Positions 25,437-34,523 of a DNA stretch of 64,000 nt are shown in pieces. Below the pieces are notes generated by a model that saw only the letters and a program-made list of their open reading frames with translations, was not told the origin of the DNA and ran no database searches. Position 1 is the first letter of the stretch, and the number at the start of each line of letters is the position of its first letter. The DNA is from Acetivibrio sp964564015. GTDB taxonomy: Bacteria; Bacillota; Clostridia; Acetivibrionales; Acetivibrionaceae. The DNA is taken from contig CAZLZR010000010.1 in NCBI GenBank assembly GCA_964564015.1, positions 1 through 64,000 of the forward strand. Direction: 5' to 3'. The position numbers and the translations under genes are program-made.

Positions 25437-25931
25437 TTGGCTATAAATATAGTGCTGGTTGAACCTGAAATACCCCAAAATACAGGAAATATTGTAAGAA
25501 CCTGTGCTGCTGTTGGGGCAAGGTTGCATTTGATAAAGCCGTTGGGGTTTTCTGTTGAAGATAAGTACTTAAAGCGTGCAGGTTTGGACTATTGGAATGA
25601 GGTTGATATAACTTATTACGATAGTTTTCAGGAATTAAAAGAAAAGTACAAGGGTTCTTCCTTTTATTATGCAACAACAAAGGCTGTAAGGACTTATGCT
25701 GAAATTGAGTACCCGGATGATTGCTTTTTTGTTTTTGGAAAAGAGACAAAGGGATTACCTGAAGATATTTTGGTGCAAAATAAAGAATGGTGTATAAGGA
25801 TTCCGATGATAGGAGAGATCAGGTCTCTTAATCTCTCCAATTCGGTAGCGATAATTGTTTACGAAGCATTAAGGCAGAATAATTTTAAAGGCATGACAAC
25901 TGAGGGGAAATTAACAAAATATGGTTGGTGA
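25437..25931 (+). CDS. trmL: tRNA (cytidine(34)-2'-O)-methyltransferase
   Basis: A 164-residue SPOUT-family enzyme that methylates the 2'-O of the wobble base in tRNA-Leu isoacceptors. Motifs are NIVLVEPEIPQNTGNIVRTCAA (about 3-24), FFVFGKETKGLPEDIL (about 98-113) and the knot-closing IRSLNLSNSVAIIVYEALRQ (about 127-146). It starts at TTG behind TAGGAGGAG. It is followed after 26 bases by the M20 peptidase gene and may be co-transcribed with it. Confidence 0.95.
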   Translation: MAINIVLVEPEIPQNTGNIVRTCAAVGARLHLIKPLGFSVEDKYLKRAGLDYWNEVDITYYDSFQELKEKYKGSSFYYATTKAVRTYAEIEYPDDCFFVFGKETKGLPEDILVQNKEWCIRIPMIGEIRSLNLSNSVAIIVYEALRQNNFKGMTTEGKLTKYGW

Positions 25932-25957
25932 ATTGCCGATAAATCGAGGTGAATTCA

Positions 25958-27073
25958 ATGATTAACAGACAGCGTTTAGTGGACGAATTTCTGGAACTGG
26001 TCAGGATTGACAGTTTGACTTTTAAAGAAAGGGAAATGGCAGATCGTTTGAAAGCAAAGCTCAGCGATATGGGGGTTTCTGTTGAAGAAGACGATGCCGG
26101 AAGCAAAATAGGCGGGAATTCCGGAAATTTATTATGTAAGATTGATGGAAACCCAAACACTCCCGCTGTTTTATTGATGGCGCATATGGACACAGTTGTA
26201 CCGGGAATAGGTAAAAAACCTATAATATACGGTAATATTATTAAAACTGATGGGAGTACAATACTAGGTGGAGATGATGTTGCGGGTATAGAGTGTATTC
26301 TTGAAGCTGTGAGAGTTTTAAAGGAGAAAAATATTCCTCATGGAGACATTTATATTGCGTTCACTGTTGCTGAAGAGGGTGGATTATGGGGAGCTAAAAA
26401 TCTTGATACAGGCAAAATTAACGCTAAATATGCTTTTGTGATGGATGATGGAGGAAACATAGGACACGTTGCTGTTTCGGCGCCTTCACAAAATAAAATA
26501 GAAATAGTGATCACCGGAAAGGCAGCACATGCCGGTATGGAACCGGAAAAGGGAATCAGTGCAATACAGATTGCAGCGGAAGCTATTATGGGTATGGAAC
26601 TGGGAAGAATTGATGATGAAACAACTGCAAACATAGGAATAATAAGTGGGGGACAGGCAACAAACATTATATGTGAGAAGGTAGAAATCAGAGCTGAAGC
26701 AAGAAGTAGAAACATGGAAAAGCTCGAAGCTCAGACAAAGCACATGAAGGATTGTTTTGAAAAGGCAGCAGAAAAGTTTGGAGGTAAAGTTATGTTCAAG
26801 TCTGAACTGCTTTATCCTTCGTTTAATATAAGTGAAGATGATGATATAATAAAAGTGCTTAAGGTTGCTTCCAAGAAAGTGGGCATTGAACTTAAACTAG
26901 AGGCAACAGGTGGAGGAAGTGATACAAATATAATAAACAGTAAAGGGATAAAGGCTGTTGATATAAGTGTAGGTATGGATAAAGTACACAGTGTTGAAGA
27001 GCAGATTTGTATTGATGATATGATAAAGGCAACGCAGTTTTTAGTTTCAATAATTGAATCGGTTAAGCAATAG
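25958..27073 (+). CDS. M20 family metallopeptidase (PepT-like)
   Basis: A 371-residue zinc aminopeptidase or amidohydrolase of the M20 family, probably cleaving small peptides in the cytosol. Zinc-site motifs are LLMAHMDTVVPG, ILGGDDVAGIE, FTVAEEGGLWGAKNL (catalytic Glu pair) and MDDGG; the dimerisation domain has GKAAHAGMEPEKGISA, and the C-terminal ligand is in MDKVHSVEE. Closest by motif to the PepT-like subgroup. Start ATG 25958 is six bases after GAGGTG; a GTG at 25949 overlaps that site. Confidence 0.9.
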   Translation: MINRQRLVDEFLELVRIDSLTFKEREMADRLKAKLSDMGVSVEEDDAGSKIGGNSGNLLCKIDGNPNTPAVLLMAHMDTVVPGIGKKPIIYGNIIKTDGSTILGGDDVAGIECILEAVRVLKEKNIPHGDIYIAFTVAEEGGLWGAKNLDTGKINAKYAFVMDDGGNIGHVAVSAPSQNKIEIVITGKAAHAGMEPEKGISAIQIAAEAIMGMELGRIDDETTANIGIISGGQATNIICEKVEIRAEARSRNMEKLEAQTKHMKDCFEKAAEKFGGKVMFKSELLYPSFNISEDDDIIKVLKVASKKVGIELKLEATGGGSDTNIINSKGIKAVDISVGMDKVHSVEEQICIDDMIKATQFLVSIIESVKQ

Positions 27074-27119
27074 CTAAAATAAGACAAAGTTTTGCAAATA
27101 AGTATATTGGGAGGTATAT

Positions 27120-28205
27120 ATGGTCAAAAGAATAGGTGTGCTTACAGGTGGCGGGGACTGTCCCGGGTTAAATCCTGCTTTAAGAGCTGTAGTAAAAACT
27201 GCAATTGTCAAATACGGTTACGAAGTAATCGGGTTTAAAGACGGTTATAGAGGTTTGGTGGAAAATAATTTTGTCAAGTTGGATCTTGATGACGTTTCAG
27301 GGCTCCTTGACAGAGGAGGCACAATATTAGGAACGTCCAACAAGGATAATCCATTTAAGTACAAATTGGATATGGACGGTAAGTCTGAATATAAGGATAT
27401 GTCAAAAAAGGTTTTTGAAAATCTGGGGATGTTTGGTATTGATTGCATGGTGTTTATTGGTGGAGATGGTACCCTGACTACTGCCAGAGACTTAATGAAA
27501 ATGGGAATAAAAGGGGTGGGAGTCCCAAAGACAATTGACAATGATCTTTCAGCTACGGATATAACCTTTGGATTTATGACTGCCGTATATACAGCTACTG
27601 AAGCAATTGACAAATTGCACTCAACTGCTGAGTCTCACCATAGGGTAATGATTCTTGAGGTAATGGGAAGATATGCCGGTTGGATAGCTCTGGAATCAGG
27701 AATATCCGGAGGCGCAGATGTAGTGCTGATTCCGGAAATACCATATGATATAAATAAAGTCGCTCAAAAAGTAATGGAGAGAAAGAACCGTGGTAAAAGC
27801 TTCAGTATTATAGTTGTTGCTGAAGGGGCTAAATCGGTTCAGGGTGATGTGGTTATAAGTAAAGTTATCAAAGATAGCCCTGATCCTGTGAGGCTTGGAG
27901 GCGTGGGAAATAAAATAGCAGAGGAAATTGAAAAAATTACGGGTATTGAGTCCAGGGTTACTGTTTTAGGGCATTTACAAAGAGGCGGGGCTCCTGTTCC
28001 TTATGACAGGATACTTTCTACGAGATTTGGAGTTCATGCAGTAGAACTTATTAATCAGGAAAAGTTCGGTACTATGGTTAGTCTTAAAGGAAACTGTATT
28101 ACAGAGGTGCCAATTGAGGAAGCGGTGGGCACATTAAAAACAGTTGATCCCAATGGGGAACTTGTAAATATTGCCAAAAGTCTTGGGGTTGGTTTTGGTG
28201 ATTGA
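27120..28205 (+). CDS. 6-phosphofructokinase, mixed-substrate group III type
   Basis: A 361-residue phosphofructokinase catalysing the committed step of glycolysis. Motifs are GVLTGGGDCPGLNPALR (6-22), GGDGT (114-118) and PKTIDNDL (136-143), with substrate loop MGRYAGWIA near 181 and HLQRGG near 287. The Gly in GGDGT is typical of ATP users and Lys137 of the PPi/mixed group, a combination found in group III enzymes that use ATP, such as those of actinomycetes. ATP is therefore the better guess, though PPi cannot be excluded. Start ATG lies behind GGGAGG. The glycolytic genes from gapA on lie about 1.5 kb downstream. Confidence 0.92.
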   Translation: MVKRIGVLTGGGDCPGLNPALRAVVKTAIVKYGYEVIGFKDGYRGLVENNFVKLDLDDVSGLLDRGGTILGTSNKDNPFKYKLDMDGKSEYKDMSKKVFENLGMFGIDCMVFIGGDGTLTTARDLMKMGIKGVGVPKTIDNDLSATDITFGFMTAVYTATEAIDKLHSTAESHHRVMILEVMGRYAGWIALESGISGGADVVLIPEIPYDINKVAQKVMERKNRGKSFSIIVVAEGAKSVQGDVVISKVIKDSPDPVRLGGVGNKIAEEIEKITGIESRVTVLGHLQRGGAPVPYDRILSTRFGVHAVELINQEKFGTMVSLKGNCITEVPIEEAVGTLKTVDPNGELVNIAKSLGVGFGD

Positions 28206-28221
28206 TATGATTTATAGTATG

Positions 28222-28365
28222 CTTCTCAAAAAGGCTGTTTTTTAACAAACTTTTATACTGAAAGTCTTATAGAGTAAGCGTTATAAGACACTTTTTGGGA
28301 AGATATAGTTCCACTGTTTATCGCAGCTGAACTATATACTTTGATTGCAGCTTATGCTGCGATAT
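28222..28365 (-). repeat. Structured dispersed repeat, copy C (after pfk, inverted)
   Basis: On the minus strand the core (28365 down to 28301) begins ATATCGCAGCATAAGCTGC and matches copies A and B in the same order. It is followed by a hairpin with arms at 28291-28302 (CTTTTTGGGAAG on the plus strand) and 28222-28233 (CTTCTCAAAAAG), enclosing a second stem GTCTTATA/TATAAGAC. The rest of the spacer, 28366-28538, holds a TATAAT at 28395-28400 that could belong to a promoter of the next gene. Confidence 0.7.
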
Positions 28366-28538
28366 GTATCTTTAGCAATTTATAGAGATTTTAGTATAAT
28401 AGTAAGGGTAAAGAATTGACTTCTATAACTGCTTCTATAAATTCTTTTTGAAAAGTGAGGCAGTTTATTATTTTAGGAAAATGAGAAGCTAATGTATACG
28501 GAGCTCATTCTATGTACTATTTTGCAAGGAGGTTTTTC

Positions 28539-29444
28539 ATGCTTGAGCTGAGGGAAGTAAATATAGATGATAAGCAGATATTTGATAAATATATTAAAGC
28601 TCATAAACCGCAGATTTCAGAATTAAACTTTACAAATATTTTTATGTGGCGAAATTCATATAAATTCAGATTTGGAGTGGCAGGGGAGCTGTTATGCCTG
28701 ATTTCAGTTCCTGATAATGCTGAGCCTTTTGCATTTGTTCCAATAGGTGAGTACACTGAAGAAGGCTTTATTCAGGCCTTTGGATATATAAAGGAATACT
28801 TCGGGGCAAAGGGCTGGAGGTTGTTATTTAAACGGGTTACTGAAGATGAGGTCGACATATTTAAGAAATTCATTGGAGATGTAGCAGATATTACTTTGGA
28901 TAGGGACAGCAGCGATTACGTTTACCTTACAGATGACCTCATAAGTTTGGCGGGAAAGAAGTATCACGGAAAGAAAAATCATTTAAACAGCTTTAAGAAA
29001 CAATATGAGTATGAATATGTCAGGCTGAGAGAAGATTTGTTGGATGAATGCACCAGAATAAATGAAGAATGGTGTGCAAGGCGAAGCTGCGAACATCATA
29101 AAGGGCTGTACTGCGAAAAACTTGCCAATAACGAGGCATTGCGTAATTTCAGGACACTTGGGTACGAAGGTGCTTTAATAAAAGTAAGCGGAAGATTTGA
29201 AGCATATACTGTCGGAGAACTTCTCAATGAGAATACTGCCGTAATTCACATAGAAAAGGCAAATGATGATATCAGAGGATTGTACACATTTATTAATCAA
29301 CAATTTTGCGAGAATAGTTGGAAAAATGTCAAGTATATTAACAGGGAACAGGATCTTGGATTGGAAGGACTAAGAAAGGCTAAGCTGTCATATAGTCCTG
29401 TTAAGCTGGTAAATAAATATAATATAGTTTATAAAGCTAAATAA
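28539..29444 (+). CDS. DUF2156 protein (phosphatidylglycerol lysyltransferase-like GNAT domain)
   Basis: A 301-residue protein of the DUF2156 family, which shares the double-GNAT fold of the catalytic part of MprF (lysyl-phosphatidylglycerol synthase). It lacks any membrane flippase part. Recognisable are the opening KPQISELNFTNIFMWRN, the SDYVYLTDDLISLAGKKYHGKKNHLNSFKK core near 127-156 and the closing YINREQDLGLEGLRKAKLSYSP. Donor and acceptor are unknown; aminoacyl transfer to a lipid or peptide is an inference from the fold. ATG 28539 is chosen because AAGGAGG lies 7 bases upstream. Confidence 0.85.
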   Translation: MLELREVNIDDKQIFDKYIKAHKPQISELNFTNIFMWRNSYKFRFGVAGELLCLISVPDNAEPFAFVPIGEYTEEGFIQAFGYIKEYFGAKGWRLLFKRVTEDEVDIFKKFIGDVADITLDRDSSDYVYLTDDLISLAGKKYHGKKNHLNSFKKQYEYEYVRLREDLLDECTRINEEWCARRSCEHHKGLYCEKLANNEALRNFRTLGYEGALIKVSGRFEAYTVGELLNENTAVIHIEKANDDIRGLYTFINQQFCENSWKNVKYINREQDLGLEGLRKAKLSYSPVKLVNKYNIVYKAK

Positions 29445-29547
29445 GTACGCATAAATTGTTTATATGTGTGAATAATAGTTTTGAATGATGCTTTTAGAAC
29501 AGCTAAGAATTAGTTTGTTAAAAATTTAATTATTTTTATATTAGGTA

Positions 29548-29576
29548 TTGAAAATAAAAATGAAATAATATAAAAT
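29548..29576 (+). promoter_or_regulatory. Putative promoter of the gapA glycolytic cluster
   Basis: TTGAAA (29548-29553), a 17-base spacer and TAAAAT (29571-29576), about 110 bases before gapA. Fair match in very AT-rich DNA. Confidence 0.45.
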
Positions 29577-29684
29577 GATTAATGTTGCATGAGAATGTTT
29601 CCAATGGATGAATAATTTGCAGTGTTCATGCTACACAATTGCTAATATATAAATTCAATATAAATACATAGGAGGCGATTTTTA

Positions 29685-30695
29685 ATGGCAGTTAAAGTAG
29701 GTATTAACGGTTTTGGACGTATAGGACGTCTTGTTTTCAGAGCATCATTAAACAATCCAAATGTTGAGGTAGTAGGTATAAACGACCCATTTATTGATCT
29801 TGAATACATGAAATACATGCTTCAATATGATACAGTACATGGTCAATTCAAAGGTACAATAGGTGAAGATAACGGTAAACTGGTTGTAAACGGTAAAGCA
29901 ATCAGCGTTTTTGCAGCTATGAATCCTGAAGAAATCCCATGGAAAGATTGCGGAGCAGATTATGTTGTTGAATCAACAGGTGTATTCACTACAACAGAAA
30001 AAGCTTCAGCTCACCTTAAAGGCGGAGCAAAGAAAGTAGTTATAAGTGCTCCTTCAGCCGATGCTCCAATGTTCGTAATGGGCGTTAACAACGATAAATA
30101 CACTAAAGATATGAATGTTGTATCAAATGCTTCATGTACTACAAACTGTTTGGCACCTTTGGCAAAAGTTCTTCATGACAATTTCGGTATTGTTGAAGGT
30201 TTGATGACTACAGTTCATGCTACAACTGCTACACAGAAGACTGTTGACGGTCCTTCAAAGAAAGACTGGAGAGGCGGACGTGCAGCTGCTGGTAACATAA
30301 TACCTTCATCAACTGGTGCGGCTAAAGCAGTTGGAAAGGTTATTCCTGAATTGAACGGTAAATTGACAGGTATGTCCTTCAGAGTTCCAACTCTTGACGT
30401 ATCAGTTGTTGACTTGACTTGCCGTTTGGAAAAATCAGCTACTTATGATGAAATCAAAGCAGCTATGAAGAAAGCATCAGAAAATGAATTGAAAGGTATC
30501 CTCGGATACACTGAAGATGAAGTTGTTTCATCAGATTTCGTTGGTGATTCACGTACTTCAATATTCGATGCTAAAGCTGGTATACCTTTAAATGGTAATT
30601 TTGTTAAATTGGTATCATGGTATGACAATGAGTGGGGTTATTCAAACAAAGTTGTTGACTTGATTGCATACATGGCAACTGTTGATGCTAAATAA
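29685..30695 (+). CDS. gapA: Glyceraldehyde-3-phosphate dehydrogenase
   Basis: A 336-residue NAD-dependent GAPDH that oxidises glyceraldehyde-3-phosphate. It shows the nucleotide-binding INGFGRIGRLVFRA (7-20), the Asp of GINDPF that favours NAD over NADP, and the catalytic NASCTTNCLAPL with Cys near 151. Start ATG lies behind AGGAGGCG. First gene of gapA-pgk-tpiA; a terminator hairpin right after it may give it more transcript than the genes downstream. Codon choice is uniform, as expected for a highly expressed gene. Confidence 0.97.
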   Translation: MAVKVGINGFGRIGRLVFRASLNNPNVEVVGINDPFIDLEYMKYMLQYDTVHGQFKGTIGEDNGKLVVNGKAISVFAAMNPEEIPWKDCGADYVVESTGVFTTTEKASAHLKGGAKKVVISAPSADAPMFVMGVNNDKYTKDMNVVSNASCTTNCLAPLAKVLHDNFGIVEGLMTTVHATTATQKTVDGPSKKDWRGGRAAAGNIIPSSTGAAKAVGKVIPELNGKLTGMSFRVPTLDVSVVDLTCRLEKSATYDEIKAAMKKASENELKGILGYTEDEVVSSDFVGDSRTSIFDAKAGIPLNGNFVKLVSWYDNEWGYSNKVVDLIAYMATVDAK

Positions 30696-30723
30696 TAATT
30701 GAGTGTAATTTTTTAACTAAAGG

Positions 30724-30755
30724 AGGTTCGGTTATTTAGTAACCGAACCTTTTTC
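30724..30755 (+). terminator. Terminator between gapA and pgk
   Basis: AGGTTCGGTTA (30724-30734) pairs perfectly with TAACCGAACCT (30740-30750), followed by TTTTTC. It probably lets part of the transcription through to pgk, since no obvious promoter is seen in the remaining 28 bases. Confidence 0.88.
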
Positions 30756-30782
30756 TAAAAAATTAAAGGAGCGCGGATAATT

Positions 30783-31976
30783 ATGGCATTTATGAACAAA
30801 AAGACTATTGAAGATGTAGATGTAAAAGGCAAAAAAGTAATTGTAAGAGTTGATTTTAATGTACCTTTGGATGAAAATAAAAAAATCACAGACGATAATA
30901 GAATAGTAGGAGCACTTCCAACAATCAAGTATTTAGTTGATAAAGGTGCAAAGACAATATTGGTTTCGCATCTTGGAAGACCAAAGGAAGGTTTTGAAGA
31001 TAAATATAGCATGAAGCCTACAGCTGTAAGACTTGGCGAACTTTTGGGCAAGGAAGTAATAATAGCTAAAGATGTTATCGGTGAAGATGCAAAAGCTAAA
31101 GCTGCAGCGCTTAAAGATGGCGAAGTTTTAATGCTTGAAAATGTGAGATTCCACAAGGAAGAAACAAAAAATGATCCTGCTTTCTCAAAAGAGTTGGCAA
31201 GCATGGCGGAAATTTATGTAAATGATGCTTTCGGAACAGCTCACAGAGCACATTCCTCAACAGCAGGGCTTGCTGATCATCTTCCGGCAGTTTGCGGATA
31301 TCTGATTCAAAAAGAAATCGAAGTTATGGGTAAAGCACTTTCAAATCCAGAAAGACCTTTCGTGGCAATTTTAGGTGGAGCTAAAGTTTCCGATAAAATC
31401 GCAGTTATAGAAAATCTGATAGATAAAGTTGATACATTGATAGTTGGCGGAGGTATGGCTTATACCTTCTTTAAAGCAAAAGGATATAGTATCGGTACTT
31501 CCATTTGTGAAGACGATAAAGTTGATCTTGCAAAGAACCTTTTGGATAAGGCGGCAAGCAAGGGTGTAAAATTGTTGCTTCCTGTAGATAACGTAGTAGG
31601 TTTGGAATTCAAGAATGATACAGAACGTAAAGTTGTTGACTCCGACAGTATACCTGACGGATGGATGGGTATGGATATAGGACCTAAGACAGTTGCTGCT
31701 TATTCAAGCGAAATTAAAAATGCAAAGACTGTAGTTTGGAACGGTCCTATGGGCGTATTTGAGTTTCCAAACTTTGAAAACGGTACAAAAGAAGTTGCAA
31801 GAGCTGTTGCTGAATCAGGTTCAGTATCCATAATAGGTGGAGGAGACTCTGCAGCTGCTGTTGAACAACTTGGTTTTGCTGATAAGATTACACACATTTC
31901 CACAGGCGGTGGAGCATCATTAGAATTCCTTGAAGGAAAGGTTCTTCCAGGAATAGATGTACTTTTGGATAAATAA
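30783..31976 (+). CDS. pgk: Phosphoglycerate kinase
   Basis: A 397-residue Pgk transferring phosphate from 1,3-bisphosphoglycerate to ADP. Family motifs: VIVRVDFNVPLDE near 21, TILVSHLGRPK near 57, FGTAHRAHSS near 152, AILGGAKVSDKI near 196 and the C-terminal VSIIGGGDSAAAV and HISTGGGASLEFLEG. Start ATG with AAAGGAGCG upstream. It follows gapA across a terminator and precedes tpiA by 18 bases, so tpiA is co-transcribed. Confidence 0.97.
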   Translation: MAFMNKKTIEDVDVKGKKVIVRVDFNVPLDENKKITDDNRIVGALPTIKYLVDKGAKTILVSHLGRPKEGFEDKYSMKPTAVRLGELLGKEVIIAKDVIGEDAKAKAAALKDGEVLMLENVRFHKEETKNDPAFSKELASMAEIYVNDAFGTAHRAHSSTAGLADHLPAVCGYLIQKEIEVMGKALSNPERPFVAILGGAKVSDKIAVIENLIDKVDTLIVGGGMAYTFFKAKGYSIGTSICEDDKVDLAKNLLDKAASKGVKLLLPVDNVVGLEFKNDTERKVVDSDSIPDGWMGMDIGPKTVAAYSSEIKNAKTVVWNGPMGVFEFPNFENGTKEVARAVAESGSVSIIGGGDSAAAVEQLGFADKITHISTGGGASLEFLEGKVLPGIDVLLDK

Positions 31977-31994
31977 GGGGAGAGGTAAAATATT

Positions 31995-32750
31995 ATGAGT
32001 AGAGTAAAAATAGCAGCAGGAAACTGGAAAATGAATAAGACAGCAAAAGAAGCTGTTGAATTTGTTGAGGCTTTAAAAGCAAGAGTAGCAGGCGCTGACG
32101 CTGAAGTTGTTGTAGGCGTGCCATTTGTTTGTATTCCTGGAGTTAAAAAAGCTGCTGAAGGTTCAAATATTAAAGTAGCTGCACAGAATATGCACTGGGA
32201 AGCAAACGGTGCATATACCGGAGAAGTATCAGGATCAATGCTTGCTGACCTTGGAGTAGACTATGTAATAATTGGTCACTCTGAAAGAAGGCAGTATTTT
32301 GCTGAAACTGATGAAACAGTTAACAAAAAAGCTCATGCAGTATTCAAATATGGTATGAAACCTATTATTTGTGTCGGTGAAACACTTGCTCAAAGAGAAC
32401 AGGGTGTTACAGCAGAACTTGTTGGATACCAGGTTAAGATAGCATTACTTGGGTTGTCGGCTGAGCAGGTTAAGGAAACTGTTATTGCATACGAACCTAT
32501 CTGGGCTATTGGAACAGGTAAAACTGCTACAAACGACCAGGCTGAAGAAGTTTGTGCAATTATCAGAAATGTAGTTAAAGAGTTATACGGAAACGATGTG
32601 GCTCAGGCTGTAAGAATTCAATATGGTGGTAGTGTAAATGCTGCTAATGCATCAGAACTCTTCGCAATGCCAAACATTGATGGTGGTCTTGTTGGCGGAG
32701 CAAGCCTTAAGCTTGACGATTTTGAAAAGATCGCAAAGTACAACAAATAA
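31995..32750 (+). CDS. tpiA: Triosephosphate isomerase
   Basis: A 251-residue TIM-barrel enzyme interconverting dihydroxyacetone phosphate and glyceraldehyde-3-phosphate. Catalytic Lys is in AGNWKMNKT (about 8-16), His in IIGHSERRQYF (about 93-103) and Glu in AYEPIWAIGTGKTA (about 166-179); the phosphate loop is YGGSVNAAN near 212. Start ATG follows GGGGAGAGG. A hairpin downstream closes the gapA-pgk-tpiA unit. Confidence 0.97.
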   Translation: MSRVKIAAGNWKMNKTAKEAVEFVEALKARVAGADAEVVVGVPFVCIPGVKKAAEGSNIKVAAQNMHWEANGAYTGEVSGSMLADLGVDYVIIGHSERRQYFAETDETVNKKAHAVFKYGMKPIICVGETLAQREQGVTAELVGYQVKIALLGLSAEQVKETVIAYEPIWAIGTGKTATNDQAEEVCAIIRNVVKELYGNDVAQAVRIQYGGSVNAANASELFAMPNIDGGLVGGASLKLDDFEKIAKYNK

Positions 32751-32778
32751 GACATTAATAAATCGTTGAACATTATGT

Positions 32779-32812
32779 AACCCTCCGGTTATAAATACTG
32801 GAGGGTTAGTTA
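32779..32812 (+). terminator. Hairpin after tpiA
   Basis: AACCCTCC (32779-32786) pairs with GGAGGGTT (32800-32807); the T tract after it is weak. Confidence 0.6.
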
Positions 32813-32917
32813 TATCATATTTAATGTCGCACTTCAGTCACACGCTGTTTCGGAAGTTTAAAATAAAGCTGAGTGGGTATATATTAAGGGGTAATAAAGT
32901 TGAATGGAGAGTGTATT

Positions 32918-34453
32918 ATGAAAGATAAATTGGTTGCATTGATAATCTTAGATGGATTTGGAATAAATCCAAAAACAGAGGGGAATGCTATAGAGGCAGC
33001 AAATAAGCCTAATATTGATAAATTATTGAAGGAATATCCCAATACAGTTATAAGAACAAGTGGTATGGATGTTGGACTCCCACATGGTCAGATGGGTAAC
33101 TCGGAAGTCGGACACACCAATATTGGTGCCGGAAGGATTGTTTACCAGGAATTGACCCGCATAACGAAATCAATAGAAGACGGAGATTTCTTTGAGAAGG
33201 AAGAGTTTTTAAGTGCAATAGAAAACTGCAAGAAGAACAACTCCAAGCTTCACCTGTTCGGGCTTCTTTCTGATGGTGGTGTCCACAGCCATAATACCCA
33301 CCTTTACGGGTTGGTTGAGCTTGCTAAGAAGCAGAATTTCAAAGATGTATATATTCATTGTTTCTTTGATGGTAGGGATGTGCCTCCTGACAGTGCCAAG
33401 GGGTTTGTTGAGCAGCTCGAAGCAAAACTTAAGGAAATAGGAGTTGGCAAAATTGCTTCGGTAATGGGAAGATATTATGCAATGGATAGAGACAACAGAT
33501 GGGAAAGAGTGCAGCTTGCATATGATGTAATGGTTCTTGGCAAAGGTCTTGAAGCTTCAAGTGCTGGGGAAGCAGTTGCAGCGTCTTATGCCAGAGAAGA
33601 ATATGATGAATTTGTTAAGCCCACAGTAATAAAAGAAAACGGAAATCCAGTTGCTACAATTGATAAAAATGACTCAATTATTTTCTTCAACTTCAGGCCT
33701 GACAGAGCAAGAGAAATTACAAGGACTTTTACTGATGAAGATTTTGCAGGTTTTGAAAGAGGAAAAGGCTATTTACCTGTTAAATTTGTTTGCATGACAC
33801 AGTATGACAAGACAATTAAAAATGCAGTTGTAGCATTTAAACCACAAAGTCTTGAAAACACTTTTGGTGAATATATAAGCAAAAATGGTTTTAGACAACT
33901 TCGAATTGCCGAAACAGAGAAATATGCCCACGTTACATTCTTCTTTAATGGTGGAGTAGAGGCCGTTTATGAGGGAGAAGACAGAGCGCTTATCCCTTCG
34001 CCAAAGGTTGCAACATATGATCTTAAGCCGGAAATGAGTGCATATGAAGTAACTGATGAAGTGGTGAAGAGGATTAACTCGAAAGAATATGATGTAATTA
34101 TATTAAATTATGCAAATCCTGACATGGTAGGTCACACAGGATTTATTGATGCTGCAAAAGCAGCAGTTGAAGCTGTGGATGAGTGTCTTGGAAGAGTTAT
34201 ATCTGCAATACAGGCACAAAATGGTGTGGCTCTTATAACGGCTGATCACGGTAACTCAGAGCAAATGCTGGATTATGAATCCGGTGGGCCATTCACAGCA
34301 CATACAACAAATCCTGTTCCGTTGATAGCTGTAGGACTTGGGGATATTAAGCTCAAGGAAGGAAGACTTGCAGATTTGGCGCCTACAATACTTGATATAA
34401 TGAAGCTTGACAAACCTGCCGAGATGACAGGAGAGTCTTTAATAAGCAAGTAG
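32918..34453 (+). CDS. gpmI: Phosphoglycerate mutase, cofactor-independent
   Basis: A 511-residue alkaline-phosphatase-superfamily enzyme that interconverts 3- and 2-phosphoglycerate using manganese. The phosphoserine loop MGNSEVGHTNIGAGR lies near residue 61-75, and metal ligands are in ILDGFG near 10, DGGVHSHNTHL, FFNFRPDRARE, NYANPDMVGHTG and ITADHGNSEQM. Length is normal. ATG 32918 is preferred over the in-frame TTG at 32900 because GGAGAG lies eight bases upstream. It continues the glycolytic order after tpiA. Confidence 0.97.
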   Translation: MKDKLVALIILDGFGINPKTEGNAIEAANKPNIDKLLKEYPNTVIRTSGMDVGLPHGQMGNSEVGHTNIGAGRIVYQELTRITKSIEDGDFFEKEEFLSAIENCKKNNSKLHLFGLLSDGGVHSHNTHLYGLVELAKKQNFKDVYIHCFFDGRDVPPDSAKGFVEQLEAKLKEIGVGKIASVMGRYYAMDRDNRWERVQLAYDVMVLGKGLEASSAGEAVAASYAREEYDEFVKPTVIKENGNPVATIDKNDSIIFFNFRPDRAREITRTFTDEDFAGFERGKGYLPVKFVCMTQYDKTIKNAVVAFKPQSLENTFGEYISKNGFRQLRIAETEKYAHVTFFFNGGVEAVYEGEDRALIPSPKVATYDLKPEMSAYEVTDEVVKRINSKEYDVIILNYANPDMVGHTGFIDAAKAAVEAVDECLGRVISAIQAQNGVALITADHGNSEQMLDYESGGPFTAHTTNPVPLIAVGLGDIKLKEGRLADLAPTILDIMKLDKPAEMTGESLISK

Positions 34454-34523
34454 AATAAAAGTATGATGTTATGTGTTTCATGCAATTGCTTTCGTTATTA
34501 TAACGTAAGAGGAGTGAATTTGG

